DNA of 64,000 nucleotides from Pyrenula massariospora (taxonomy: Eukaryota; Ascomycota; Eurotiomycetes; Pyrenulales; Pyrenulaceae), in assembly GCA_021030905.1 (NCBI GenBank), contig JAGFMI010000008.1, positions 372,001 through 436,000 of the forward strand, given 5' to 3'. Positions within the stretch are counted from its first letter, which is position 1. Each line of letters opens with the position of its first letter. Below the pieces are notes generated by a model. It was not told the DNA's origin. It worked only from the letters and a program-made list of their open reading frames with translations, and did not search any database. Made by a program: the position numbers and the translations under genes. Positions 21,520 to 33,968 of the stretch are shown here, piece after piece.

Positions 21520-23657
21520 CTAAAAACTCTCACGAGACGATATACTCGGTCGCTCCTCACCAGGACCGTTCACTTCCTTTGCCACCCACGCCAAGTAGAC
21601 GGTCTCGTGGACTTGAACGAGAGGTCCATCTGGTAGCGGATCAGGCTCAAAATCAGCGATCTTCTCCACCTTGAATTCCACTTTATCTTTCCGCAGTCTT
21701 CGAGCAGCGTAGCCTAGAAACCCCACAAACCAGACCACTCCACACCCAAAAATGCTCCAGGCAACAGTTGGTACCGTGTACCAGCTAATGACGGTCTTCT
21801 CACGCGCATATAGACCCATGGGAGGAACCCACATCGCAACGGTTGGGTACGCGCAACCAATAACGAAAATTGTGGCGGCCAGGATGCTGAGAGATGGACT
21901 GGACTTTGACTTCTTGCGCCACCGCTCGCGGCTACTGAATCTTAGTTTGAGCAAGGCGATCGCAACCAGGAAATTGAAGAACGCAAAAACAGCATACGAG
22001 TATAGATCAACAAGGAAATTATAAGCGTCTAGTGGCGCGAGGCGTACTGTCACGAGAATCATGATTACCGTAAAAATCCAGTGGAGGAATAGGGCGCCAA
22101 CCGGGGTGTCTTCGGAATGCTCACGGGGATCCATCCAGCGCTGTTTGAGCAGCCACCACAGGTTTCGCACAACGAAGGAGTCTTTCTTTCGGTGTAGATG
22201 CTCCAGAACACGCCCGAAGGACACGTTTTGGCTCGAGCCGAAGAACTTCGACCACGGTAAAACGCCTTCCTTGGCAATCGCTTGCTTTACTATAGTCTCA
22301 GTCAGCGAAGGATGGGGTAAGATCGATGTCTTAGAAACATACTCCTTGCCGCAGTAAAGGTCAACACAACAATGTTTCCAAATGTGGAGATCGCTATAAA
22401 TGCAGAAAGAATCTTTTGCGGATCAACTTTATTGCCAGCAATCTGACCGAACGTCAATTGAAAAAATTGCTGTGCGACGTTGAGTTCTGGATTTAATTGA
22501 TCTGATTTTGGCACGACAATCATCTTAGGAGCTGTTAGCAAGAGAGACTTAGCCGCAGAGCGTCTGAGGTCTTACATATGAAATATTTACGAGCATATAT
22601 AGCGTCAAGACTATTGCGACCCCAATTGCGTTGCCTTTCGGGAAAGTCTTATGCGGGTGGCCAGTCTCCCCAAGGACCTACTCTGGTCAGCAACCGTCTT
22701 AGTTTTCAAAGCACTATGATGGCTTACGTAGTTTGGTTGTTCAAATCCTGATAAAGCGAACAATACTGCAACAAACGCTTGGGAATATCCATATGAGTCT
22801 TGTGAAGCGTTGGTGAAGGAGTTCTGAGTTGCCAGGTTTTGCTCGGCAAAGGTGCTGGTATTAAACGCTCCTGCCAAGGCACAAATAGCTGTGATGATGA
22901 TGAGAACCAGTATCATGACTTTGAGTACGCCAAAGACATTGCCAAGCCAAATGCCACCTCTTCTTGAAAAGGCATGAATAAAACAGGCTACTGTTGCCAT
23001 GCTTATGGCAATCCCACGAACTGCGCCATTTGTCACAGGCGCATCCGATGCCATCAGCACCCGAATGCCAAAAACCAAGCAATTACTAGCCATGTTACCA
23101 ATTATAACGTATGTCATTGCAAAGAGGCAAGTAATGAGCTGCACGGTTCCGGGGCGGTAAGCTGGCCAGCTGAAAGCGTATTGAAGGTAGTTGACAGTTC
23201 CGCCGCTCCTCGGTACCCCTGTATCAATACCGTTGATCATGTGCCGGGGGATGTTCAGCCCGAGCTCGATGTAGACATAGGTACCAGCGATTCCAAAGAT
23301 GGCTCCAGCGGCCCAAAATAGCAGAGTAGCCCCAACACTCTCTGTTCCTCTCATCACCGCTGATGGTGAGTTGAAGATGCCGCTCCCTACGATGTTCATA
23401 GTCAGGCATGTCCTATCTCAATTTTTGATCAGCTACTCACCAACCATACGGTTTATGACCAAGCCAATTACACTCCATCTGCCTAACCTAAATCTTTTTT
23501 CGGGTGACTTGGTATAGATCGTGTTAGGTGTATTCTCTGGTAGGATTTCTCGTATCGCGTAGTCAAAACTAGAGGCATTGTCCATGTCATCATGCGGCGT
23601 TGCGTATGTTCCTAATGAGCCTTCTTTATCGGTTACTCGCGGCTCTAGACTGGCCAT
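21520..23657 (-). CDS. Amino-acid permease, MUP1-type methionine permease
   Basis: Five exons, 23657-23441, 23386-22728, 22677-22576, 22523-22343 and 22289-21520, give 642 residues. I start at ATGGCC (23657), which has an A at -3 and G at +4; in-frame ATGs lie upstream at 23666 and 23693. The first join restores NRMVGSGIFNSPS, the unwound helix-1 glycine motif of APC/SLC7-type transporters. Later landmarks are FSWPAYRPG, GNMASNCLVFG, FALSGFEQPNYVLGETGHPHKTFPKGN and KQAIAKEGVLPWSKFF. Twelve hydrophobic segments are expected and most can be seen. The sequence pattern is that of high-affinity methionine permeases (yeast MUP1/MUP3). It would bring methionine or related amino acids across the plasma membrane by proton symport. 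Substrate is by family only. Confidence 0.9.
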
Positions 23658-24370
23658 TGTGGTCATCACTCGAGTAATGAATTGTAGGAACAATGCATCT
23701 GAGAATAGAAAAAACTACTAGATAGTCAAGATTTTTCGCCATATCAGGTGGAAGAGCTGGGCATAAGAATTGGACAAGGCAGTCCATCGATCTACACAAG
23801 AGCGGCCAAATTGACGAGACCGAGTAGGCTGAGCTAGCGCATCTAGGTCATCCGACGATCAAGAGAAGGATTCTCAAAATAGGTCTTGTTGGATGAAGCA
23901 CCGAATCAGAATGTTAGCTTCGAGACAGTGGCCTGGTGGTGGGGTAATCCTGGCATACCACCGACTTAAAAGAGCGATGCCGAGCCAATATTGTCCATGA
24001 CTCTCCCTATCGGACGTACACCGAGGCAACGGAAGAGGAGACGGCCAAAGACAACAATACGCCCAAAATATGCCCGCAGTTCTGCCTCCTCGTTGAGCCA
24101 ATACCAGTGCACGGTCTATGAGATAAGGTAGGACGTGGAGTCTGGCGAGAAGGCGAGGCTGTATCTGAGCCCAATGCCCAGCTAACCTTCCGCGATTTGA
24201 CTTGATCACCTCCTACCAACCTATTCTCTGTTTGCGCACTAGTAGCCACAAGCGACAAATTTGCTGAGAAAAGCGGCACCATGAACAGTTAAAGCTGTAA
24301 AGCAGCTACAACTGTTATCCAAGCCTTTCTCCTCCGCATAGATTTTAACCTGCTATCGTCATTGTAAGCA
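23658..24370. other. Divergent promoter region
   Basis: Lies between the permease (minus) and the helical protein (plus). A 91-codon minus-strand frame at 24007-24282 has no domain and is not accepted. Confidence 0.45.
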
Positions 24371-26855
24371 ATGGTTGCAGGCTCACTTACCGATCTCAAG
24401 AACGCAGCAACTCTAGCTTGGAACGTTTATCAACTCGGGTGGAACAATGAACTGAGTGCAAGTACGTCTAGACCATCTACCATCTAACGTCGTTCGTCGT
24501 TGCAGTGTTCTACCTACCTTTGTAGTCTTTTAAGTCCATTGAGTTGCAAAATACAGAAGCACAGAAAGACTAACTGCTAGCTCTTGTCGCATAGATCGAC
24601 AGTACGCGGAATTCGGGGATGACATCAAAAGCTTGGCCCAAAACCTCGATTACATCCAAAACATCGTCCGGAACGCTAGTCTGAGTTGGCAACAACAAGC
24701 TCTTCGATTGCGCCATCTTCGTGGACCAGCTCCGCAGAAGGAATGGGACCTATCCTCCATCCAAGAGATCATTGGAGACTATAAAGCGACGTTAAGAAAC
24801 TGCGAGAAGCTGCTCGAAGAGAACCCGGAATTTTTCACCAATCAAGGAGCTATCTATAATGTTGAATGGAACCTTGTCATTCGCCCAAAGGTCATACATT
24901 TGAAAAGGCGGCTCCAAGCGCACAACACCAAGATCTTGCTGTTGCTAGAACCGTTAGAGCTGAGCCTCCTTGCCGATGTTCATCGCGGCCTCTCTGACGT
25001 TCATCATGATTTGGTTGAACGGATCAATGTGGTCCATCAAAGTGTCCTCCATCTTCAAGGATTGCTCATACCAGATGTCGCACAGGCCATGTCCGAACAG
25101 GACCAACGTATGGAATTACCTCTGCAAGTTCCCGATTATATCGAAAAGAAATTCCTAGCTTCTGCAGAAAAATTACGTCCAGAGGTGCGGCAGCCAAATC
25201 TATTCCCTCTTCAGCTTGCCGCTGATTCCTTCCTTGCGCACTTTGAGAAAAGCACTCGAAGCTTCGAGGCTGGTCGATTCCTTACCGATAGGACACCGCA
25301 GCCAGAGCAGTATCTAAATCTCTTGAAAAGCATATGGATTGTCACTCGAATACAAAGTAGTGATACATTTGCAGAAGTATCAAAGCCCTCCAACGACTCT
25401 CAATGGCCTGGTTATATCAACAAACTCCACGAAGATGTTTATAAAGAGTGCCAACGCTTCTCTGCCCCTTCCGCGCAAAGATTGCTTGCTCCTGAAATAC
25501 ATGGAGCGTTGGAGGAAAACCAATACGATATCTGGATTAAAGAGGACCCAAGTACTTTCTTCTCTCCGCATGTCGAAAAGATGCCTCCATCGGTTCTAGA
25601 AATCCCACTGTCTCGTCCGACTGAGACCTTAAAACGACAAATTACAGTTCATCCCATCAATCAGAACCAATACAAGCTAGTCGAAACCCTTCAAGACACC
25701 AGCTCGCCTGCAAAACAAACGCCGTCTTTGGAACTTGACATAGACCTTAACGAGTTTTCATTTATCCCGCTTTATGCCACTCCCAGCTCTAGACCAAAGG
25801 CCCTCGAGATCACCCTTGATAGTGGAAGCAAGCAAGTGACTCCAGAATTCCAAGATATCAAACACGTTTATCGTCTCCAACATCTTTTGACTGGTTACAA
25901 AGTGTACGATCGCTACGACCAGACAATGGTAAAAGTGAGTTTCGTCATCGATGGTCAGCTGGAATCTGTTGAAGAGCATGGTAGACTGCAACTATGGCTA
26001 CCGTATCCTTTCGTAAGCGCGTCACCTGATGCTTCAGCCGCCGCTCTGGAATCAATGGCCGTGGAAAGTACAGCTCAAATCTCGAGCCATCAAAATACTC
26101 GCAAGCCGAGCCAGGCATCTAGATCAAGTCGAGACAGCAGTGTTCACAGCTCGACACATTCAAGGACCAATCTTCCACAATTAGCAGCAGCAAATACTCG
26201 TAGGAGTAACAGCGACCCAGTCTTACTCGACAGCCCAGCCTCGTTGGCGAGCATCATATCGCTCAACCGCAGACCAGCCCCCCCATCGACAAGCTCAACC
26301 TTTGACATCCTAAGACCAAGCTTCACTACTTTCAGGTCGCCAACAGCCTCTAGTGCACAAAGCTCTAAGTCTACATCAACAATTTCCTCATCAATGTCTC
26401 GGAGCACAGTAACAAGCGTAACAACCATCAATACGGGCGGCTCATCTAGAGCTCGTCTGCATGTGAAACCAATGAAACCAATGCTTGTAATCTACCTCAA
26501 GAGCAAAGACCCATCGGCTAAGCTTTCCCTAGTCGCTATTCACATCGATGATGCTACAGATGTGAAACGTGAGCGGTGCGACTGTCGGTCATCGAGTAGT
26601 CGATGTCGAATAAGCTGCCTTGAAAGGACAAATGAGCATTTGTTGGTTCAGAGATGGGATGCCGACAACAGCCTGGCAAGCTGGGACCTAGCTAAACTAG
26701 GCCTTGAACAAAGAAACGATTTTGAATACGGATGGGAGAAAATCAAGCGCGTATCATTCAAGTTTGAGAAATGGGAGGGTAAGAACTTCGTTCCCCTCTT
26801 TCGTAGGCATATCCAGCACCTAACAGCTACTAGATCGCTATCGCTTCACAGGTAG
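24371..26855 (+). CDS. Large conserved-type fungal protein, helical N-terminus and Ser-rich middle, function unknown
   Basis: Exon 1 is 24371-24461 and exon 2 is 24595-26855, joined over a 133-base intron to 783 residues. The N-terminal segment (residues 1-60, with LTDLKNAATLAWNVYQLGW and DDIKSLAQNLDYIQNIV) is amphipathic and resembles the helical N-termini found before STAND/NLR-type and related fungal proteins. That likeness is by eye only. Residues about 90-300 stay helical. A polar Ser/Thr-rich, probably disordered stretch spans about residues 490-620 (QASRSSRDSSVHSSTHSR and similar). The C-terminus has a cysteine cluster (CDCRSSSSRCRISC) and a basic, aromatic end (VSFKFEKWEGKNFVPLFRR). 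No NB-ARC, NACHT or repeat domain follows. I cannot name a function. Confidence 0.75.
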
Positions 26856-29519
26856 TCCTTGCAACTGCAGGATTATGACTTCACATGATCTATCTAAATG
26901 CAATATTCAGAGCCACAACGGTCTCTTCGGCATTGTCAAGCAAATTGGGACCCAAAGACTTCAAAACTACCATAACGAGCGCAATAGGGGTGTTTCACTC
27001 GTTACTGGCAGGCTACCTAGTGAAGACCTCTCCAGCTAAAAATGATGAGAAAATGACGAGTCCAGCCGAGTCTAAAGATTATGAGTCAGAAAAGAATTGT
27101 CCTATCTCAGCGGAGGCTTCCTTATGTTGATATTTATACCCGTATGTAAGAGCGGCGGAAAATCACAAACGACAAAAGGATGATTACAATATAAAATGCC
27201 TTTAGGATATCCTGAAGCGTGCAATCCACCGGCGTGCTTTCACCGACGCAAATTCTTGGTCCTGATAGTACTCGGTTCCATCCGTGGATTACTCTTTACA
27301 CCTGCCTCCTGATTTGAGTCAAAAGTTCGATCGACGTGTCAGCCGATCACCTCCCTCTTGCTTCGGACTTGCAATGCCCCCACAGCACGGCAGTGAAGCT
27401 GTCAAGTCAAAGGAAGCAAATTAAACTCCCCACATAATGGACGATACCATCGAAACCAAGAGACTTCATGAAGGTACCCTTATTTTCGGTCGAAGTCTTG
27501 ACCGCTGCCACCATCGTGGTACAGTCCCTCGGTACATATTTTGGCACGTATATTATAGACATATCCTGCTTGTGCTACATAGTGCTATCATCTATCTATG
27601 GATCTTCCTATAGACTATAGAGAGGGGAGCAACGAACAAGCTTGATAGGGGATGTTGTTCCCTAGCTAAGGGGAAAGTTTCTGTGACTTCTTAAGAGTTT
27701 CGAGAAGAGATGAAAGAAAATGACTTGTCGCTTCTCCCTCGGGTTGATATTCTAGGAAGCTAATATTGTAATATGTGCAGTGGGGTAGGCTAGGTGGTTA
27801 GTTAATCCTTACTGAGGCTTTAGGTTGGCTGATCCAATCTGATTCCGGATTGAGTGATGTAAGATGTATTGTAGATCACTGCTGTGATGTGCAGAGAGTA
27901 CCACGTCACTATAACAATATAATCAACAAAATGAAAAATTCTCCTGTTCTATCCAACTCATCAGATGTGAAGCCTTCTGCATTAGGAGGCGTGCGCCAAA
28001 TGTGTTATCAATCCGCTAGAGACTAGCTTATCAGCAAATCAAAAGCTTTATAGTAACTGTAGTGGCTAGAGATACTTTCAGGGGTGAGATACTTATAGGT
28101 TCATGAAAGAACGGAAGCTTTTAGAGGTTTTCTAGCGGCGAAACATCTTCAATATTTAAGGATGGCTTTGAGTATCTAGCCTCTATAACGTCTTGTGAGT
28201 AGAAGCCATTGGAAGAAAAAAGTTTAGCTATATTTACAACCAAAAGACTAGAGGTAAGCGTAGTGACAGCACATTTGGCGCACGCCTCCGTACCCACAAC
28301 ACCACGACGTAGCTCTGCCTCCTCAACACTCACGCAACAACCACCTGACGTCCCAAAGAGAACCCGAAAGCCAAATGCGAATGCCATCGAAGAGCAGAAG
28401 ACGCAGAAGGTGTTGGAAGCGCAGACAATTACGGTGAGACGGCACGGGACTTTATCGCCCTTGCGCATAGAGAACCCCAAACTCAACACAGAATTGGCCG
28501 ATGTAGCAAGATTTGACACGCTTATACAGCTTATCGCAAACCTGCAAGACACTATCGCATAACAAAGCAGTAATAATGGGTTTATCTAAGCTAGTTTAGC
28601 TAAAAATCCTGGCAATATGCTACATCATTCTATTACTTCCATAGCAGACTCACTGAAAGACCAATGTTATCAATTCTCACAGATCATCACAACCATTTCT
28701 CTTATGCAACTCGTTTTCTCACAAGGGACCATTTTTACTGCTTACTTGGAGACTACTGAAAAAGCAAAGCAGTTTTAACGAGATGTCTCCCGCACCGCTC
28801 ATAGTACAAGGCTGATTCCGAGTACAGTTCTGAGCTTTCCTGCCACCTGCCTCCTACCTCTGTATTTCAATTTGGCGGGAATGGAATCCAAGGCAATCGC
28901 TGAGACTGTTTAAGATTACCTTTAGAAAGCGATAGCCTCGCCGACATTTAAAATCGGCCAGTCAGAAGCCTAGGAAGCTGTCTGTCTATCTACTCTGTTC
29001 TAAATACACATAGAGGTTCTGAAATGGGTCCTGATACTAGATGAGTAGAGATTAGAGTATTAGATAGAGCCGCTTCAGGAGCCGTCTGAGTAGTGGCAGT
29101 GCAGGTTGATCGAGGCTGAGCCGAAATTGAGCTAGCCCTAAGCTGACATACATAAAGCGGCATAGGGGCTAATCAGAAAGTGTCGTGGAGAACGGTCAGT
29201 TTTAATCAAATTAAAGCTAGGAACACGGTTTGACGTCGGCAAGCATGAACCAACCCTCGTCACAACTGGCAGCCTTGCGGGGCTAGTAGGCAAATCGTAT
29301 AAGCCTCCAGCCCCGCCCATTTTAATGGCTTTGGAGCCCACCGTTGACACTAAATTTAAAGCCGTTAAACTTTGGACAGCGCAACCGTTGACCATCTTCT
29401 CGCGAAATTGAGCTCGCAAACAAGTCGCCTTTGAAAATTCGGGAAGCTAACGAGACCTCCTTTGGCACTTGACATATTGCACGGCAGTCCAAAACGTACT
29501 AATCTTTGGATCGTCAGCC
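26856..29519. other. Gene-poor 2.7 kb with transposon-like debris
   Basis: Holds the MITE-like element at 27985-28289 and short unsupported frames (26885-27130, 28209-28562). The rest shows no gene. Confidence 0.5.
27985..28289. mobile_element. MITE-like element with perfect 20-base terminal inverted repeats
   Basis: Left arm GGAGGCGTGCGCCAAATGTG (27985-28004). The right arm at 28270-28289 is its exact reverse complement. Each arm has a nearby TA (TTA before the left, GTA after the right), in line with a Tc1/mariner/pogo-type target, although the right side has one extra G. About 305 bases, with no coding capacity of its own. Confidence 0.65.
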
Positions 29520-31523
29520 ATGCTATGTGAGACGTGCTCAAAATTTTTTCAGGAAGAATTTGACGATGACACCAAATTCAAAGCGTATGGTTGGACGAGT
29601 GGGATGCGGGATAGAGACTATTCTCTCGAGACCTTTCATGCATCGCTCGATGTAGGGTGCTACATATGCCGCCACGGATGGGCGAGAGTACAGCAGCATT
29701 TTGGTCTGAAATATGAGTCCTATTCACTCGATCAGGAAGCCTTCACGCGCAGACTTGAACAAGTCGGCGTTGAGGGATGCAAACTACACTGGTACGAGCA
29801 AAATCTTGTGGAATGGAAGACGCGTGGTACTGGCAACGCCCTCTCGGAGTATTTGACCATGTCTGAGGTTCAGGATAGCGGCTCGAGATTCGAGCCAGGA
29901 ACATGTACAGAGAACGCCATCCCGCTTTGTAAGCGATGGCTGGCGGAATGCCAGAGCAACCACAGTGTCTGCAATTCGATTGCCGCGAAAGATTTCGTAC
30001 CCTCAAGGTTGATTGAGATCATTGGAGACCCACACGCGGGATTCTGGCGCCTCATCCTCCCAAATCAACTTCTACCTTATGCAACACTCAGTCACTGCTG
30101 GGGCAGGTCGAAGAAACTGCTTCTCAAAGTATCGACAATGGACTCTTTCATGCAAAGAATGAAGCTTGACGCCTTACCTAAAACATTCCGAGAGGCAGTC
30201 GGAATCGCCCTACGACTCGGATATAGATTCATATGGATAGACTCTCTCTGTATTGTCCAAGATAGTGTTCAAGATTGGAACAAGGAGGCTGCACTAATGT
30301 GCGAAGTATATTCCTCTGCCGAGGTGAATATCGCAGCCACTTGGGGCTCTGATTCCAACGCAGGCTGCTTTTGCACCAGAGATCCGTTCTTAGTCTCTCC
30401 GTTATTACTAGACGGCAGACAGAAGGAATCAGATACGGAAATGAGCCGTGATGACGGCAGGCAATGGGTCCAAATTGACAGTATTATGGGTCAGCAAAAG
30501 GACCTGCATAGATCTGCTCTGAATTCCCGAGCATGGGTTTTCCAGGAGCGTTCCCTCGCAATCCGACAACTTTCTTTCGCAAAAGACCAGGTCTACTGGG
30601 AATGCCAACAGCATGTGGCCTCCGAAGAGTTTCCAGCAGGCTTTCCAGCCGGACGTATTGAGCATGGTTCTGGGTCTAACGGATCGCCATGGAACTTCAG
30701 ATTACGATTGGTCAAAGACGAGGACATTGCAGATGTCTGGAGAAGAGCTGTGACTTTCTACACCGCGGGTCGTCTGACTGTTCCGAGCGACAGGACCTTC
30801 GCCATTGCAGGAATAGCGAAAGAATTACAAAGCAGGACAGGTGATTTGTACATTGCAGGATTCTGGCGTGAGAGCTTGGTAGAGGACCTACTTTGGTCTG
30901 TTGTATTGTCTGGTGATAGCAAAGTACAGCGACCGTGGCGGGCACCTACTTGGTCATGGCTTGCCCTAGACCACTGTATCGATATGCGAGAATCAAAACC
31001 AGAGTATGATATGTCGTGGACTTGCGAAGCACACGACTCAACTTTCGCTCAACATTTCGAACCGCCTTCGTCCCCGACCTTTTCTGCAATCCTCATTCTT
31101 CGAACTGTCATTGCTCAACTCGACCAAGGGGAAGATTTTGAGAACGCAAGGTTCTGTTGGCCTAACCAACCAGAGTATCCGCCATCCGATGTCCTCGCGA
31201 CGTTTAAATTGTCCGTTCAAAGAGACCCGCGCGAAATGGATGATGGAGAAAACAGTAGCTGGCAATACTTTCTCATGTTCCACCATTTCCTCGATCACGC
31301 CGCATATGGTCTGATACTCCGTCGTCGTGCTGATGAAGAGGACTTCGAGCGCGTAGGGTATGCAGGTCTGATGTTGAGGATCGGCAAGTACTGGAAAGTC
31401 CCGATGCCCAAGGGAAGTCCGTACGCTTTTGCACGGGCGGTCGTTGGTGAAAAGCTTGATCTGCGGGGGACCGAGGCGCACGAGGAATTCGGGCGGAGAG
31501 TGACGACCATCAGAATACGATAA
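29520..31523 (+). CDS. HET-domain protein (heterokaryon incompatibility type)
   Basis: One exon, about 667 residues, if started at MLCETCSKFF. An in-frame ATG-like start 51 bases upstream (29469) is TTG-type and unlikely. The N-terminus has the LCETC and GCYIC cysteine pairs common before HET domains. The HET core begins YATLSHCWG (about residue 185), then LPKTFREAVGIALRLGYRFIWIDSLCIVQDS, DWNKEAALMCEVYSSAEVNIAATWG and SRAWVFQERSLAIRQLSFAKDQVYWECQ. The C-terminal 250 residues lack repeats. HET proteins trigger cell death on fusion between unlike strains. No partner gene is evident. The frame is intact, so it is likely functional. Confidence 0.93.
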   Translation: MLCETCSKFFQEEFDDDTKFKAYGWTSGMRDRDYSLETFHASLDVGCYICRHGWARVQQHFGLKYESYSLDQEAFTRRLEQVGVEGCKLHWYEQNLVEWKTRGTGNALSEYLTMSEVQDSGSRFEPGTCTENAIPLCKRWLAECQSNHSVCNSIAAKDFVPSRLIEIIGDPHAGFWRLILPNQLLPYATLSHCWGRSKKLLLKVSTMDSFMQRMKLDALPKTFREAVGIALRLGYRFIWIDSLCIVQDSVQDWNKEAALMCEVYSSAEVNIAATWGSDSNAGCFCTRDPFLVSPLLLDGRQKESDTEMSRDDGRQWVQIDSIMGQQKDLHRSALNSRAWVFQERSLAIRQLSFAKDQVYWECQQHVASEEFPAGFPAGRIEHGSGSNGSPWNFRLRLVKDEDIADVWRRAVTFYTAGRLTVPSDRTFAIAGIAKELQSRTGDLYIAGFWRESLVEDLLWSVVLSGDSKVQRPWRAPTWSWLALDHCIDMRESKPEYDMSWTCEAHDSTFAQHFEPPSSPTFSAILILRTVIAQLDQGEDFENARFCWPNQPEYPPSDVLATFKLSVQRDPREMDDGENSSWQYFLMFHHFLDHAAYGLILRRRADEEDFERVGYAGLMLRIGKYWKVPMPKGSPYAFARAVVGEKLDLRGTEAHEEFGRRVTTIRIR

Positions 31524-32522
31524 GCGCCGGCGCGTCACTCTATCCACCCGCCTCTCATCATCGATGCATGAATCATCTCACAAGAAAAGCCCACTTTCAA
31601 CTTCCTGAACCCGAAACTAAACGTAATAAATGCTTCTAACTGGTCATGAGGCAATTATAATCATAGCTACTACTCTCACAAGCGACCCAGCAATTGTATT
31701 AACCCGCCGAGCATTACTCAGAGCTCGACTGGTTCCGCCGCTAAGTGATCGTTCATAGCCATAAACAGTCCAGACTACTTGTGAATACCCCTCTACTCTT
31801 TTGTGGCCTTCTTCGTGTATTTACTTGGTTTGAGCTGTCCTAGCTTGTAGGCGTTGGGGCTACGACCACAGAGTCAAGGTTCAATGTATCGGGGACTGTC
31901 TACCCCTGAGGAGCGTAGTATTGTATTGGAGGGACTGTAAAGTCACAGCCCAGGTCAGTTTACTTATCGCTGAAGATAAAGGAGTAGATCCTTAGGTCCA
32001 GAACCAGAATCGGCCTTTAGTTGGGTGACTTTAGGTGATTATGTATTCCGCATGGTACAGTATGAATACAAAATGGATATATTTCTTGTTATTAGCGCGG
32101 CATGAAAGTAATGATCCAAAATAAGGGGATTAGGAAAGTCGTCAATATATAGATGCATTCATCTTCTAACTGCCAATGTTCCCTAACCCCATCCTCTCCC
32201 TTTTCCCTTGTCCTTAAGATTACCTGGATGGGATTAGCGTGAAAACACGATCGACCGCCAAGACCTACGGTTCAGCGCGGATTCCAGATCGAAATCCTCG
32301 TTCTTCTTCAATGAACAACGTCTTGATCGTTGAGATTAAGACCCTTCTAGAGCGTGCGGTGCATCTGATTTGCTCTGCTCCAGCGGAAATCTTTCGTAGT
32401 TCCTTGGTATAGTGCTCCGAGTGCAGCGCTACGTAGAAAGCACCTGTTCATGTCTTTTCACTCCTTGGCATCGTTTGCGCCCTTCCACATGACGATTGAG
32501 TTCGACCAATCACCCGGTCTAT
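31524..32522. other. Intergenic between convergent genes
   Basis: No supported gene in about 1 kb. Confidence 0.5.
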
Positions 32523-33968
32523 TTATTCCCTTTTCCGCCTCATGTCGCCCGAACCTCGTTGCAAAGCCCCTACTTCTGCTGGCAAATCTTCACTGAGGCG
32601 CCATCCTCGATCTGCGAGACTGGCTAGGACGGCAAAGAAGGCATAATTCGTTGGGTTCGATATTTTGTTAACTCCGGTTAAGTGAATTGCAGCCGTCCAA
32701 AAGTTGGCGTCGACGCCGTTGGTATGGATGAGGTTTCCGTTGCGGAAAGTAGTGCTCCACGGCCTTCCGTTCACTATGTGCCAAGTTAGTAGTAGAGCTA
32801 GATTTACAAAGGAAGTGAGATATATCAGATTGTTGGCGATGCGTAGGAGGTTGAATCTCAGGGGGATGGGAAAGTAGCAATCCCATGAGAATGTGCTATG
32901 TCGAATCTGACTTACGATAGTGTGGCGGCATCTGGAGCGTCTAGAGAAAGACTGTCAGTGGAAGGAGCATAGCAACTTATCGCAACTAATAGGCACAAAC
33001 CTGAACTATCAGAACAAAGGCAGTCAAGGTCCTGAACCAATCCATGTTTCTAGCTGCAGAGGAGATCACCTCTGTCGGAGGCTTTAATTCCGCTAGGTTT
33101 AGATCGTTAGGCAGCGCGTCGAGGCCTGAGTACCAGGTGTTCAATTGAGAGTCGCATATCTGGTGTGAAAGACTCTCGAGTCAACAGTCGCAGAGCATCA
33201 GTAGTCGAAAACAACTGACCGTCACTGTTGCTCTCTCCTGGGCCTGCCCGTATAAGTCCTCATCCATCAGTCGATACGTCGCAGCTTGAACCCTAGAGTC
33301 TTGACAGCCAGAAGTCCCGCCAGCAAAACTGAAAAGAAGCCGTGTTAAATGCTATCTTAAGAGAACTTCTGTATGATTGGTTCCTCACATTTTGTTGTCT
33401 CTATCATACCACTCCTGGAACATCTCTCCTCCGGAGGCTTCATGAGGCATAGGGCGCTGTAGCTGCGGTACATAACCGTCAGGCAACGGAATTGGAAGAT
33501 CTCTTTTAAGGACCCATCTCGAGTTTCCGACACGACGGTCATTGTCACAATAGTACCGATAATTAGCTCGATTACGGTTGTCCGTTACCTGCGGTGTCAT
33601 TGTGGATATTATTTCTAGGTGATCTAGATAGTAGAGCAAATGAATAATGTGTTTGGAACTCATAGCCTGCAGCCCGTGATGGATGACTCACGTGAGACGA
33701 ATGAGAGGTATGTTCGAGACCTAAGTACCGGCATGGACTGGTCACCGAACAGTAGATTAAAGACATTTCTTGTTCGCTCTGTCGGATCGGCTAATCGATC
33801 GCGCGCTCTGCTTGCCCAAGCCCGAGATTCGTCAAGGGCCTTATGGAAATCTAAACCGGGACGACGGAAACCGGCACGGCGACATGACTCGTCAATCCAG
33901 TAGGTATAGGCGTACGAGGTTGGATAAAATGCTAACAGCGTAATGGTCCAAAGTATGCGGTTCTTCAT
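32523..33968 (-). CDS. Secreted metallopeptidase-like protein, catalytic motif lost (paralogue A)
   Basis: Multi-exon gene starting MKNRILWTITLLAFYPTSYA (signal peptide). Next come YWIDESC and a helical stretch, then NRANYRYYCDND, WYDRDNK, GCQDSRVQAATYR, ICDSQLNTW and WFRTLTAFVLIVQ. The latter is joined to TLQMPPHY, then LNGRPWSTTF, and ends with NPTNYAFFAVLASL before a basic tail. It aligns along its length with the gene at 37221-38522. The place of that gene's HEACHLPPW reads VQTLQMPPHY here, so both zinc-ligand histidines and the catalytic Glu are gone. It is read as an inactive relative of secreted lysine-specific metallo-endopeptidase (M35/aspzincin-like) proteins. The open frame and splice sites are intact, so it is probably expressed. 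Exact exon ends in the middle are tentative. Confidence 0.7.

Noticed and set aside
23417-23440. A 24-base intron in the permease giving a start-like MNIVGSGIF
   Set aside because: Too short for a fungal intron. A 55-base choice ending at 23387 restores NRMVGSGIF exactly.
28209-28562. 117-codon frame as a gene or transposase tail
   Set aside because: It overlaps the MITE arm and an opposite-strand frame, and shows no catalytic or DNA-binding motif I can name.
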